Source of the DNA: Comamonas suwonensis
GTDB taxonomy: Bacteria; Pseudomonadota; Gammaproteobacteria; Burkholderiales; Burkholderiaceae_C
Direction: 5' to 3'
Length of the DNA stretch: 64,000 bases
Assembly: GCF_012844455.2 (NCBI RefSeq)
Contig: NZ_JABBCQ020000017.1
Span: 1-64,000, forward strand
Numbering within the stretch: position 1 is the first letter of the stretch; each line of letters begins with the position of its first letter. A model generated the notes under the pieces. That model was not told where the DNA came from and made no database searches. It worked only from the letters and a program-made list of their open reading frames with translations. The translations under genes and the position numbers were made by a program. Below, in pieces: positions 1 to 7,524 of this stretch.

Positions 1-238
1 AAAGGCTGTGCGATAAAAATTAACCAAAGTCAAAAACTGAAAAACTGAAAAACATAAATCTGAAATAATTAGTAATATTTTTATTCTTATCATGTAACAA
101 TATTTATGTCGTTTCTCTTTCTAAGACGACGCAATATTAGCTTGCATCATAAAAATACCAACACATAACAATTAGATATGACTGCATTTTTCTTCTTTGT
201 CAATACATCGGTTTAATTTCAATGATTCATAGAAAAAA

Positions 239-1684
239 ATGGATTTCAGAAAATCCACTGGCATCAATGAAACAGCACTTCCCTACTCAAAAATAGGCTA
301 TGCATTTTTGCTGGCATCTGCTATCGCAATGACTGGATGCGGCGGCGGCGGCGGCAGCGGCAGCGAAGAAGGCAAGCAGCCCGAAGTATCGGAGCCTATT
401 GCTAAGACCTATACCGTCAGCGGCGAAGTCACTGGCCTGCTTGGTACAGGCTTGGTTCTACAAAGCAATTTCGGAGAAATTCTAGAAATAGCGGAAGATG
501 GAAAATTTCAGTTTGCTAAAGCGTTGAAAAGCGAGGAGGCCTATGAAATTTCTATTAAAAATCAACCCACAAACCTTACTCGCACTTGCTCTGTAGCCCA
601 AGGTAGTGGAGCAATCGCCAATGCAGAAGTCAGCAATATTAAAATCATATGCTCGGCTCCTAATGCACGATTTGCATATTCATTTTCCAGTAGCAACGAT
701 GAATTATCAATCTTTAAAATCGATGAAAAGACGGGCGAACTAAATTTCGTATCATCACTTACTGGTCAAAATAGTTTCTTGGCAGCTCACCCATCGGGTC
801 GCTTTGCATACTCGTATAACTTGATAACGGCTGAACTCATTGTCTCGGACATCGACAAGGAGACGGGTGCACTCACTACAACCAGCTCCGTGCCTGACAT
901 CTACTCATCAAGATTGATCATTGATCCTACAGGCCGCTTCGCCTATTTCGTAAATCAACATACCTATCCCAACCATTTATTAGAAACTTACGCAATTGAC
1001 CCCGAAAGCGGGAAATTGAGCAAGATTGGCCAAGGCTACAATATCATCCATTCTTTGCCATCTTACAGATACGAATATATAAAAATCGACCCCTTGGGTA
1101 AATATCTCTACATCGGAGATAATCAATCTACTTTAAGCTTCTCTATTGATACTAAAACGGGTTTGCCTAGCCCCATCAGCCAATCACCTTACATATCTCA
1201 GCAGCATTACACAGACTTTGTTATAGATCCAAGCGCTCGATTTGCCTACTTCGCGCACCAAGGCAACGGCCAAATAACAATAGCTACTATTGACACCAAG
1301 GGCGAGATAAGTGCAGTTAACGCCCCCCCACCAGTCTTGGGCCTCGATCCGTTGAAAATCGGTTTTCATCCAAACGGTCGATTTGCCTATGCGACTAACC
1401 CAATCTCACTCAAGGTGTCAAGCTACAGTGTTGATAGCACGGATGGATCGCTCACTCTCTTGAGCGCTTCACAAACGCCTTCATATTTCTACCCTGAATT
1501 AATCACCATTGATCCTACCGGCCAGTTTGCATATGTGAGCACCACAAACAACATGCTGCAGCCAGGGTTTAATAACGCATTAGTGTTTTTCATTAATCCA
1601 GAAACAGGCGAGCTGGGCTCGACGCCTATTTTTGCTACCAAAGCAAATATTACGTATCCAAATGCATTGATTTTGACTAGGTAA
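239..1684 (+). CDS. Beta-propeller lipoprotein (lactonase/YncE-like repeats)
   Basis: A 481-residue protein with a lipoprotein signal peptide: a hydrophobic stretch from about residue 19, then AMTGC with the lipidated Cys at 34, followed by a Gly/Ser linker. Residues about 57-138 form a small beta domain of the kind seen ahead of bacterial propellers (YTVSGEVTGLLGTG). From about 140 to the end there are six or seven copies of a blade motif of the form P-[TSN]-G-RFAY, typical of 6-phosphogluconolactonase/YncE-like propellers. It should sit in the outer membrane facing the periplasm or outside; no catalytic function can be assigned. No clear Shine-Dalgarno precedes the ATG. The gene and its 5' flank are much richer in A+T than the rest of the window and end about 190 bp before the tRNA-Leu fragment, so it is probably mobile-element cargo (inference). 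Confidence 0.8.
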   Translation: MDFRKSTGINETALPYSKIGYAFLLASAIAMTGCGGGGGSGSEEGKQPEVSEPIAKTYTVSGEVTGLLGTGLVLQSNFGEILEIAEDGKFQFAKALKSEEAYEISIKNQPTNLTRTCSVAQGSGAIANAEVSNIKIICSAPNARFAYSFSSSNDELSIFKIDEKTGELNFVSSLTGQNSFLAAHPSGRFAYSYNLITAELIVSDIDKETGALTTTSSVPDIYSSRLIIDPTGRFAYFVNQHTYPNHLLETYAIDPESGKLSKIGQGYNIIHSLPSYRYEYIKIDPLGKYLYIGDNQSTLSFSIDTKTGLPSPISQSPYISQQHYTDFVIDPSARFAYFAHQGNGQITIATIDTKGEISAVNAPPPVLGLDPLKIGFHPNGRFAYATNPISLKVSSYSVDSTDGSLTLLSASQTPSYFYPELITIDPTGQFAYVSTTNNMLQPGFNNALVFFINPETGELGSTPIFATKANITYPNALILTR

Positions 1685-1779
1685 GGCATCTATTCTTGGA
1701 GGGAACGGCGAATTAAGGCAAGCATGGAGGCGATACCTCAACCCCCTAACGCCCATGCTCTGCCTGATCGCCAATCCCA

Positions 1780-1831
1780 TTGGCGCAAACCTTTTTTGTC
1801 AGAGTGACGATTCGTCATTTTTTTGCGCCAA
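1780..1831. repeat. Nested inverted repeat next to the tRNA fragment
   Basis: A perfect 10-bp inverted repeat (TTGGCGCAAA at 1780-1789, TTTGCGCCAA at 1822-1831) encloses a T-run and a smaller perfect palindrome, TGACGATTCGTCA. It lies about 40 bp from the tRNA-Leu fragment. It could be a two-way terminator at the island edge or a recombinase-binding site. Confidence 0.5.
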
Positions 1832-1872
1832 AAAACAGACTACAATCAGCACCCCTCAAGGGTTAGTGCCAA

Positions 1873-1926
1873 GACTCAAAATCCCCCACCGAAAGGTGTG
1901 CCGGTTCGATTCCGGCCCCGGCACCA
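1873..1926 (+). pseudogene. 3' fragment of tRNA-Leu(CAA): likely attachment site (attR)
   Basis: The 3' part of a class II tRNA is present: an anticodon loop CTCAAAA (anticodon CAA at 1877-1879), the 3' side of the anticodon stem, a variable arm with stem CACC/GGTG, a T arm (GCCGG, loop TTCGATT, CCGGC), the 3' acceptor strand and CCA at 1924-1926. The 5' acceptor strand, the D arm and most of the 5' anticodon stem are missing; upstream sequence does not pair. The acceptor strand also seems one base short (six bases between T stem and discriminator). Such fragments arise when a tRNA-targeting integrase inserts an element. With this orientation the intact tRNA, integrase and element would lie to the left of the fragment. 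Confidence 0.75.
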
Positions 1927-1933
1927 GATACCC

Positions 1934-1966
1934 AAGCCGAAAAAGTAATTTACTTTCTCGGCTTTT
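1934..1966 (+). terminator. Rho-independent terminator after the tRNA fragment
   Basis: AAGCCGAAAAAG pairs with CTTTCTCGGCTT across a short loop with one mismatch, and a T-run follows. Eight bases after the CCA end, it is probably the original tRNA-Leu terminator left behind with the fragment. Confidence 0.7.
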
Positions 1967-2331
1967 CTGTTCTCTGACTCCAGAAAAACGGCGAATCGGG
2001 TACATCGCCTCATCTCTTTATCCAAGTCTTCCCATTGCAGGGCTTAGGCAAGATCTGCCTTATCTGCTCACTTTTCAGAAATAGTGCAGCAACTGTGCAT
2101 AACTTTTTCCACTCAGGCCCTTATAAGCGCATGGGAATATGCAGCTTCTTGCTTTAACACGGCACCTCTACGCCGCTGCAGCTGACAAGCTCTACACGCA
2201 AGAAAAGCTACTCAAGGCAGTGACTACACAGCTGCCTCCTCTGAAAAATGTCTTTGCGACGTCAACGCTGGCGTACTGTCGAAGCCAAAGTCGACTGTCA
2301 ATCAGAGCAATCCTGCTTCCGTTCCAGCCAT

Positions 2332-2363
2332 AAAAAAAGCGCCGATTTTCGCGGCGCTTTTTT
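2332..2363. terminator. Bidirectional terminator hairpin
   Basis: GCGCCG and CGGCGC form a perfect stem flanked by an A-run on one side and a T-run on the other. The stretch 1967-2503 otherwise shows no convincing gene, so this hairpin may mark the end of a lost gene or of the small minus-strand gene that follows. Confidence 0.65.
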
Positions 2364-2503
2364 CCACAGATCCTGTTGATAATTCTGTGGAAATCCAGTG
2401 AAATCTAGTTAAAAAAGGCTTCTACGCCCTTGTAATAACGCCTTTACCGGTTGATTGCCTTCAAATCAGGCAGATGCCTAGCAAAGGGTTAACCCTTACC
2501 CTT

Positions 2504-2722
2504 TTAGAGGGTACGCCGGATCAGCAAACGGCCGGTATCGGTGATGTGCCAATGCTTTTCCTCGTCCTGCACAACAAAGCCACGCTCCAGCAGGCGCCTG
2601 GACAGGTATTCCTTGACGGCCGCACCGAGTGAAACATCTTCGCCCAGCTCCAGTTTTTTAAGCGTTTCCAATTCATCGACCGTAGGTTCATACACAGGTG
2701 CACGATAGACTGCTGTTTGCAT
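2504..2722 (-). CDS. Small hypothetical protein, winged-helix-like
   Basis: A 72-residue protein that I do not recognise. It has a strong ribosome-binding site (AGGAG seven bases before the ATG), which supports real translation. The sequence is charged and mostly helical, ending in a WHITDTGRLLIRR segment that resembles the wing of small winged-helix domains; a DNA- or protein-binding role is only a guess. There is no signal peptide or membrane segment. It stands alone between the terminator at 2332-2363 and the lrgA-like gene, which is read away from it. Confidence 0.6.
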   Translation of the reverse strand: MQTAVYRAPVYEPTVDELETLKKLELGEDVSLGAAVKEYLSRRLLERGFVVQDEEKHWHITDTGRLLIRRTL

Positions 2723-2918
2723 GGTGATTTCTCCTAAGCTAGTCTGAGTAGACTGGACGCTCCGGCCTCGAAGCGCCTGAAACCCAAGATAAACCTCTCA
2801 TTTGCCACGCGCAATAGCTGATTGGCGGCTTTACCTAAATTCACCAAGCCCTCAGACACCGCTCAGCACCACACCCAGCGCCAGTCCGCCACTCTTATTT
2901 CAGGAGCTAGCCACCCCC

Positions 2919-3320
2919 ATGTTGTATGCGATTGCTGTTCTTTTCGCCTTTCAGTTGCTGGGCGAGTTTCTGGTGCGCGTCAGCGGCCTGCCACTGCCCG
3001 GAGCACTCGTTGGGACTTTGCTGCTGCTGATTGGACTGCTGTTTTACAAGCGCCTGCCCAAGCCGCTGGAAGACACCGCACAGGTACTGCTGCAGAACAT
3101 GATGCTGCTTTTTATCCCCGTCATCGCGGGCGTGATGCTGGAGTTTGGCCACCTGCGCCGCGAATGGTTGCCGTTTGTACTGGCTTGCGTGGCAGGTGCG
3201 GCGATCACGTTTACAGCCACCGCCCTCACTTTCCGCTTTTTTCTGCAACGCCAGCGCACTCTTCAGAGCAGCAATAAAGATAACGATGAGCGCACGCCAG
3301 AGCAGGAGCAGCCCGCATGA
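2919..3320 (+). CDS. CidA/LrgA family membrane protein
   Basis: A 133-residue protein with four predicted membrane helices and the family pattern (FQLLGEFLVRVSGLPLPGALVG near the N-terminus, then a central LLFIPVIAGVM segment). LrgA/CidA proteins are holin-like inner-membrane proteins tied to murein hydrolase control or to export of small organic acids. The ATG at 2919 follows CAGGAG and fits the family N-terminus; an in-frame extension to 2802 adds a Pro/Ser-rich segment unlike the family and was not used. The stop overlaps the start of the LrgB-like gene (ATGA), so the two are translationally coupled. The C-terminal tail is hydrophilic and rich in Gln/Glu. Confidence 0.88.
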   Translation: MLYAIAVLFAFQLLGEFLVRVSGLPLPGALVGTLLLLIGLLFYKRLPKPLEDTAQVLLQNMMLLFIPVIAGVMLEFGHLRREWLPFVLACVAGAAITFTATALTFRFFLQRQRTLQSSNKDNDERTPEQEQPA

Positions 3321-4057
3321 GCACGCCTTTGCTTGACCGGCTGCACACCACCTGGCTGAGCCTTGCCCAAGGCTCGCCCCTGCCTTGGCTGGTGTTGACG
3401 CTGATCGTCTACCTTGCCGCCATGGCGGTCTACAAAAAAAGCGGTAACCGGCCCACACTGATTCCCGTTTTTACCGGAGTGGTTGTCATCGTCGGCATTC
3501 TGATGGTGACCGGCACGCCGTACGAAACCTATCGCAGTGGCGTGTCGCTTCTAGGGCTGATGATTGGCCCGGCCACAGTGGCACTGGCGATTCCGCTCTA
3601 TGCCCAGCGTGAGCGCATCAAGGAGCTGTGGCTGCCCATCAGCGTGGCACTGTTTGTGGGTTGCCTGGTGGCGTTGTTTTCTGCGCTGGGTATTGCTTGG
3701 TTGTTCGGCGGCTCTGAAGCAACGCTGATTGCCGTGGCACCCAAATCGGCCACCATCCCCATCGCCCTACCCATGGCCGAGCGTTTTGGCGGCAAGCCCT
3801 CTCTGGCTGCGGTAGCAGTCGCCATCACCGGCATCAGCGGCACCATGATGGCACCACTGCTGTGCCGCTTTCTGCGCCTCAAAGATCCGGCCGTTGAAGG
3901 CTTTGCCCTTGGCCTGACCGCCCACGCCATTGGCACGGCGCGCGCCATTCAGCTCAACCCCACAGCAGGCGCTTTCTCGGCGCTGGCTATGGGGTTGAAC
4001 GGTGTCGCTACGGCGGTGCTGATGCCGCTCGTGCTAGCCATCACCCCTTGGGTTTAA
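3317..4057 (+). CDS. LrgB family membrane protein
   Basis: A 246-residue multi-pass membrane protein of the CidB/LrgB family. The conserved core is visible: GPATVALAIPLY, then APKSATIPIALPMAE, and later AVAVAITGISGTMMAPLLC. It starts inside the stop codon of the LrgA-like gene, so the pair is one operon. Partners of this kind act together in the inner membrane in autolysis control or in uptake/efflux of short organic acids such as glycolate or pyruvate; the substrate here is unknown. Start and length match the family. Confidence 0.9.
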   Translation: MSTPLLDRLHTTWLSLAQGSPLPWLVLTLIVYLAAMAVYKKSGNRPTLIPVFTGVVVIVGILMVTGTPYETYRSGVSLLGLMIGPATVALAIPLYAQRERIKELWLPISVALFVGCLVALFSALGIAWLFGGSEATLIAVAPKSATIPIALPMAERFGGKPSLAAVAVAITGISGTMMAPLLCRFLRLKDPAVEGFALGLTAHAIGTARAIQLNPTAGAFSALAMGLNGVATAVLMPLVLAITPWV

Positions 4058-4114
4058 AAAGATAGCTGCTAGCGATTTATCTATAAGCGCTAGCGGCAGT
4101 TTTAGCTATTTTTT
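4057..4114. repeat. Dispersed AGC-type palindromic repeat, copy 1
   Basis: Contains ATAGCTGCTAGCG, a short AT-rich loop, AGCGCTAGC and TTTTAGCTAT. It starts at the stop codon of the lrgB-like gene. Related copies are at 19370, 21809, 26746, 51513 and 59376. Confidence 0.6.
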
Positions 4115-4540
4115 CCTCGCCGCGCCGGTAGGCCCAGACGAAGCCCAGGATCAGCCGCGGTGCGGGTTGTGTTTAGCACTGAACCATAGCAAGTCCACCA
4201 CAAGCCCATCACGGGGTAGATAAAAGACAGGCCGGCAATGGGCTGAGCCTTGAGCCGTTTGAACGCTTTGTGCATCAGCGTATACATCCAAGCTGTGTGC
4301 AATAGCCGCAACACCAACAAGGCAGCCAACGCCTTGATGCTGGAAACCGCATCGCCTCTCAGCTCCCACACGAACGGCAGCAAAGCCAGAGCCCCGACTC
4401 CCATTTGCAGCATGGCAATCTGCGCCGGGGCAATGTGCTTGAAACGCTAGATAGTCAGCATTACCACATGCATACAGCTTGGCGGCCAGCAGTGCTAGGC
4501 CAATCCCTTGCCACACGATGCCTGATGGATGCGCCGTCAC
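4115..4540 (-). pseudogene. Decayed EamA/DMT-family transporter
   Basis: The minus strand encodes recognisable pieces of a drug/metabolite transporter spread over different frames: GIVWQGIGLALLAAKLYA near 4500, then FKHIAPAQIAMLQMGVGA after an in-frame TAG and a frame change, LLVLRLLHTAWMYTLMHKAF, and a C-terminal FIYPVMGLW that shifts frame to VVDLLWFSAKHNP. At least two frameshifts and a stop break it, so no functional protein is expected. It directly abuts the LysR remnant on the other strand, the usual divergent arrangement of such a transporter and its regulator. Confidence 0.7.
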
Positions 4541-4816
4541 CCGCCAACAAGACACTGTTGAGTTGGGTGCCGAGGTCTACGCCGCCTGCAGCCAGCTGTT
4601 CCAGACCGCCAGCGACATCCACGCCACTGCCAGACACTACAGCGGCGTGCCGCGCGGCACGGTGAGACTGACTGTGACCACGGTAGTTGGAGCAACCTGG
4701 CTTTGCTGCCCACGCTGCGCTGCAAAGCGGCGCACTGGTTCAATTCAAGTACTGCCCCAGCGGAGCCTTACCGACAACGACGCCCCAGGTATCGCCGATG
4801 ACGTTTATGCGCCATA
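4537..4816 (+). pseudogene. LysR-family regulator remnant
   Basis: One frame reads ELGAEVYAACSQLFQTA and then SGVPRGTVRLTV, the linker helix and first strand of the effector domain of LysR regulators. The helix-turn-helix part and nearly all of the effector domain are missing, and no credible start exists. It is probably the former regulator of the neighbouring EamA transporter, truncated when the two genes collapsed into each other. Confidence 0.6.
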
Positions 4817-4900
4817 GCGCCACTTCCCCCCCTCAAGGTCAGAGCACTCATTAATCACCTGATCGCAGCCGGAAAGACAACTTAAGTACCCACAACGAGT

Positions 4901-5490
4901 TCTCCCCGTCAAACCTCTACAAGCTTGTGGACAAAGCACTCCGGGTCGCTGGATAAGCGACTCAAGCCATTGTTATCAAAAGACTTCTTTGCAGCCGCTT
5001 ATTTTTTAGGCAAAGCACTCCATACAGGCCTGCCAGTCTTCAAACTACGCAATTCATAGCAACCTGCGTGCTCTGGACATGGGCTGGCGGTCAGTTCTCC
5101 CCACAGAATCACTACAAGCTTGTGGACAAACCTCTCCAAGACCCTTGATAAGCAAGCTAACTCTTTGTCAGACAACAACAAAGTAAGAGATGACTATTTT
5201 TTAATCAACAACACCTTAAAGCAATGCCCCAGTTGCACGGGGAAGGAAAAACACCAGAGAGCGCCTTGGGCACCCCCGCAGTGTGCAACCACTGACTACA
5301 CAGAATTGTGGCAAGAACTCCGCAATTCATAGCAGCTAGCGCGCCATGGACTTGGGCTAGAGGCTAGTTCTCCCCAAAAAATCGCTACAAGCTTGTGGAC
5401 AAACCCCAGCAAGCGGCTGAACAAGACATCTAACTCTTTGTCATACAACAAAAAAGAGGGCTCCGCTTATTTTTTAAGCAACACCCTCTT
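4901..5490. repeat. Three degenerate tandem copies of the tenA 3'-flank
   Basis: Three units begin near 4901, 5093 and 5368. Each starts with GTTCTCCCC and carries the 19-mer CTACAAGCTTGTGGACAAA (4917-4935, 5112-5130, 5385-5403). Units two and three share AACTCTTTGTCA, and all three contain a CTTATTTTTTA-like block. A second shared block, AATTCATAGCA...TGGGCT, precedes units two and three. Unit lengths are about 190, 275 and 120 bp. Only the last unit, next to tenA, keeps an intact terminator. No protein-coding gene is visible from 4817 to 5517. Confidence 0.75.
5450..5490 (-). terminator. tenA terminator
   Basis: Read on the minus strand, an AGAGGG...GCTTA arm pairs with TAAGC...CCCTCT around an A-rich loop, then a run of six T. 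It lies 27 bp beyond the tenA stop codon and is the conserved part of the third repeat unit. Confidence 0.8.
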
Positions 5491-5517
5491 CAGGTGAAAA
5501 TTCAGGCAGTAAAGCGC

Positions 5518-6201
5518 TTAACGCAGCGACTTGGGCCAGTCAGCCAGCTGATAAGCACCGTCCCAGAACATCCACTCCAGCCTTGCCGCATCACGGTAAG
5601 CCACATGCATGGCGGCGCGGGTGGATTCCGTGGCATCTTCTGCCAAGCGATCGACCGTGGCGCAGACACCGCGCACGGCAGCGTGGAATTCTTCGCTGGC
5701 ATAGGTATCGACCCAGGCCTGATACGGGTTGTCCGACGCCGATCGCGCATGAATATCGCGCCCCACTTCGGCGTAAATCCAGAAGCATGGCAACAGCGCG
5801 GCCACGGCCACGGGATATGTCGCGCTCCAGGCGGTAGAGACCAGAAAGCTGGTGTAGTGGTGGCAGGCAGGGGTGAGCGGCGTGGCAGCGAACTGCTCAG
5901 CACTCACACCAAAATCACGCATAAAGCCGCCATGCAGGGCGCGCTCCACCACCACGGCTTCATTGGCTGCATTGGCAAACTGCACAACGCCCTCGGCGTT
6001 GTCGGACTTGGCAGCCGTCACCGCCAGCGCACGACCGTAGGCGACGAGGTAATGCGCATCCTGAATCATGTAGTGACGAAAGCGCTCCTGACTCAGCGTG
6101 CCGGCGGCCAGTTCTTGGTTGAAGGGCAGCTCCAGCGTGCTTTGGAACAGGGCCTGATTGGCATCCCAGAGGCTTTGGCTAAAAGATATGCGGGTAGACA
6201 T
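5518..6201 (-). CDS. tenA: TenA family aminopyrimidine aminohydrolase / thiaminase II
   Basis: A 227-residue all-helical cytoplasmic protein of the TenA/Thi-4 family, which hydrolyses aminopyrimidine breakdown products of thiamine so that the HMP moiety can be salvaged. Visible features are HYMIQDAHYLVAYGRA (Asp48 of the active site), LLPCFWIYAEVG with the nucleophilic Cys139, and the C-terminal RLEWMFWDGAY containing the conserved Glu. The start follows GGAG with good spacing. It is a single-gene unit with its own terminator; I saw no TPP riboswitch in the upstream 300 bp. A decayed second copy lies at 7525-7790. Confidence 0.93.
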   Translation of the reverse strand: MSTRISFSQSLWDANQALFQSTLELPFNQELAAGTLSQERFRHYMIQDAHYLVAYGRALAVTAAKSDNAEGVVQFANAANEAVVVERALHGGFMRDFGVSAEQFAATPLTPACHHYTSFLVSTAWSATYPVAVAALLPCFWIYAEVGRDIHARSASDNPYQAWVDTYASEEFHAAVRGVCATVDRLAEDATESTRAAMHVAYRDAARLEWMFWDGAYQLADWPKSLR

Positions 6202-6419
6202 TACAACTCCTTCATTGAGAAAATTTCTCGTGCCTCGGCACATTAATCTGAATATTTCAGAAAATCATTTTATTAAAAATCTATTTTTTTGAAATATTTT
6301 AAAATTCCATTTGATATATGTTTGAAAAACATTCAAACATTTTTTCAAGCATCACAATAAAAAAATCATAGAAATTAAAACTAAGTACTCACACTCAAAG
6401 AAAACAGAGAGTTAACGAT

Positions 6420-6456
6420 TACATTGGATTGATACAAATTGTATCAATCCAATGTA
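6420..6456. promoter_or_regulatory. Perfect 37-bp palindrome, candidate operator
   Basis: Two perfect 18-bp arms (left arm TACATTGGATTGATACAA) flank a single central A at 6438. It lies in the AT-rich 316-bp interval between the divergent tenA and CsgG-like genes, 62 bp before the latter's ATG. Such length and perfection suit an operator for a dimeric or tetrameric regulator, or a cruciform-forming site. The rest of 6202-6517 shows only AT-rich promoter-like sequence. Confidence 0.75.
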
Positions 6457-6517
6457 CAATTAAAAAAATATTGACGCTACTTTTTAAACTTTATTAATTT
6501 CACTTGAATTAAAAGAA

Positions 6518-7435
6518 ATGCTTTTCTCTAATCAATCATTGACTATTTTAGGACTCACCGCAACGCTGGCATTAAGTGGTTGCGTCACCACAGGAAAAAA
6601 TCCTACGGCAGCCAGCGGTGCTGTAGCCGGGTCCACTGTGGTTGGCTCCAATAACGGCTTGGAGCGGTGCGAAGTTCCTTTGGGAACCTTGGTTATTGAT
6701 GATGACCGCGAAAGGGGCTGGTATGGTGACTTCAATAGAAGAACCAAAATTACAACAATTGAGCCTCTGATTCGCCTCACCGTCATGCAGTCCAACTGTT
6801 TTGTTATCACAGCCTCCGGTGTCGGAAAAACAGGCGAAAAAATTGGTCGCATTAGCCATCAGCAGCGCCGGTCTGAAGACTACCGAGAAGACTCGAATCT
6901 CGAAGTTGGCCAACGCGTGGCCAGTGACTATTTCTTGGAGTCTGGGATCATCATTAATGATGAGACCGTAGGCCGTTTTACAGGCAAGGCAAAGGGCGAA
7001 AAAAAGAGCTTAATGTCCAGTATTGCTGGCTCCATTGGTGGCGAGGTAGAAACCAAAGTCTCCGTGGTCACCATGTCTTTGTTTGATATTCGCACCGGTG
7101 TTCAGCTGTCGATGTCAGAAGGCAACTCCACCACTCGGAATATCTCTGGAGCATTGAGCATCTTCGGCGATAGCGCATCTGCCAGCCTGCGGGGCTTCTC
7201 TCGCACGCCCGAGGGACAAGCCACGGTCGCCGCGTTTGTGGACTCCTACAACAAAATGGTGGTTGCATTGCGCAGCTACAAAGCACAAGAGTTGAGTGGC
7301 GGCATCGGTCGCGGAGGCCAGCTGGGCAGCAACACGACGCCAGCGCCAACACCAATGGCAGCAGCTGAGCAAACCCCTAGTAGCGGGGGTCTATTACAAA
7401 AGCTGTTACTTCCTTCACTGATGCTACTGCCTTAA
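6518..7435 (+). CDS. CsgG/HfaB-family outer-membrane lipoprotein
   Basis: A 305-residue lipoprotein. The signal peptide ends in LALSGC with the lipidated Cys at 22. The body matches the CsgG fold: a conserved VPLGTLVIDDD-like start, a middle region with GVGKTGEKIGR, and the transmembrane-hairpin part SVVTMSLFDIRTGVQL followed by an SEGNST segment. CsgG proteins form nonameric outer-membrane secretion pores for curli subunits; HfaB is the holdfast-anchor relative. No csgA/B/E/F genes are nearby, so the secreted partner is unknown. A Ser/Pro/Ala-rich C-terminal tail (about 270-305) is extra. No strong Shine-Dalgarno is seen, and the gene sits alone next to the 37-bp palindrome. Confidence 0.78.
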   Translation: MLFSNQSLTILGLTATLALSGCVTTGKNPTAASGAVAGSTVVGSNNGLERCEVPLGTLVIDDDRERGWYGDFNRRTKITTIEPLIRLTVMQSNCFVITASGVGKTGEKIGRISHQQRRSEDYREDSNLEVGQRVASDYFLESGIIINDETVGRFTGKAKGEKKSLMSSIAGSIGGEVETKVSVVTMSLFDIRTGVQLSMSEGNSTTRNISGALSIFGDSASASLRGFSRTPEGQATVAAFVDSYNKMVVALRSYKAQELSGGIGRGGQLGSNTTPAPTPMAAAEQTPSSGGLLQKLLLPSLMLLP

Positions 7436-7436
7436 G

Positions 7437-7524
7437 CTTCAGCCGCGCCGCGCCAGGGACGGCTGGGCGCTGGCCGCAAACTCTGGCGCACCCAGATCGC
7501 AGGCACGGTTGCCGTACCGCTGCA
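7437..7524 (-). pseudogene. LysR C-terminal remnant
   Basis: The minus strand reads GNRACDLGAPEFAASAQPSL, closely matching GNRAYYLVTPELAADAHPSP near the C-terminus of the LysR protein encoded at 10144-11100; the nucleotide match is also visible. Only about 30 codons survive and they are joined directly to the tenA remnant. Confidence 0.7.

Noticed and set aside
1873..1926. Considered as a complete functional tRNA
   Set aside because: The 5' acceptor strand and D arm are absent and the sequence upstream does not pair with the 3' half.
2139..2333. A 64-codon frame before the terminator at 2332
   Set aside because: No Shine-Dalgarno, no family resemblance, and it overlaps unstructured intergenic sequence near the island edge.
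4917..5403. TTGTCCACA (reverse strand) in the repeated 19-mer considered as a DnaA box
   Set aside because: It differs by one base from TTATCCACA and the sites are not clustered with an AT-rich unwinding region or replication genes; the match is too weak.
4901..5490. Repeats considered as a CRISPR array
   Set aside because: Units differ in length (about 120-275 bp), are degenerate throughout, and there are no constant spacers or cas genes.
5494..6246. Plus-strand frame opposite tenA
   Set aside because: The minus strand encodes a full TenA with its active-site Cys, ribosome site and terminator.
6202..6517. Searched for a TPP riboswitch upstream of tenA
   Set aside because: No THI-box core (CTGAGA...ACCTGATCTGG-like blocks) is visible on the minus strand.
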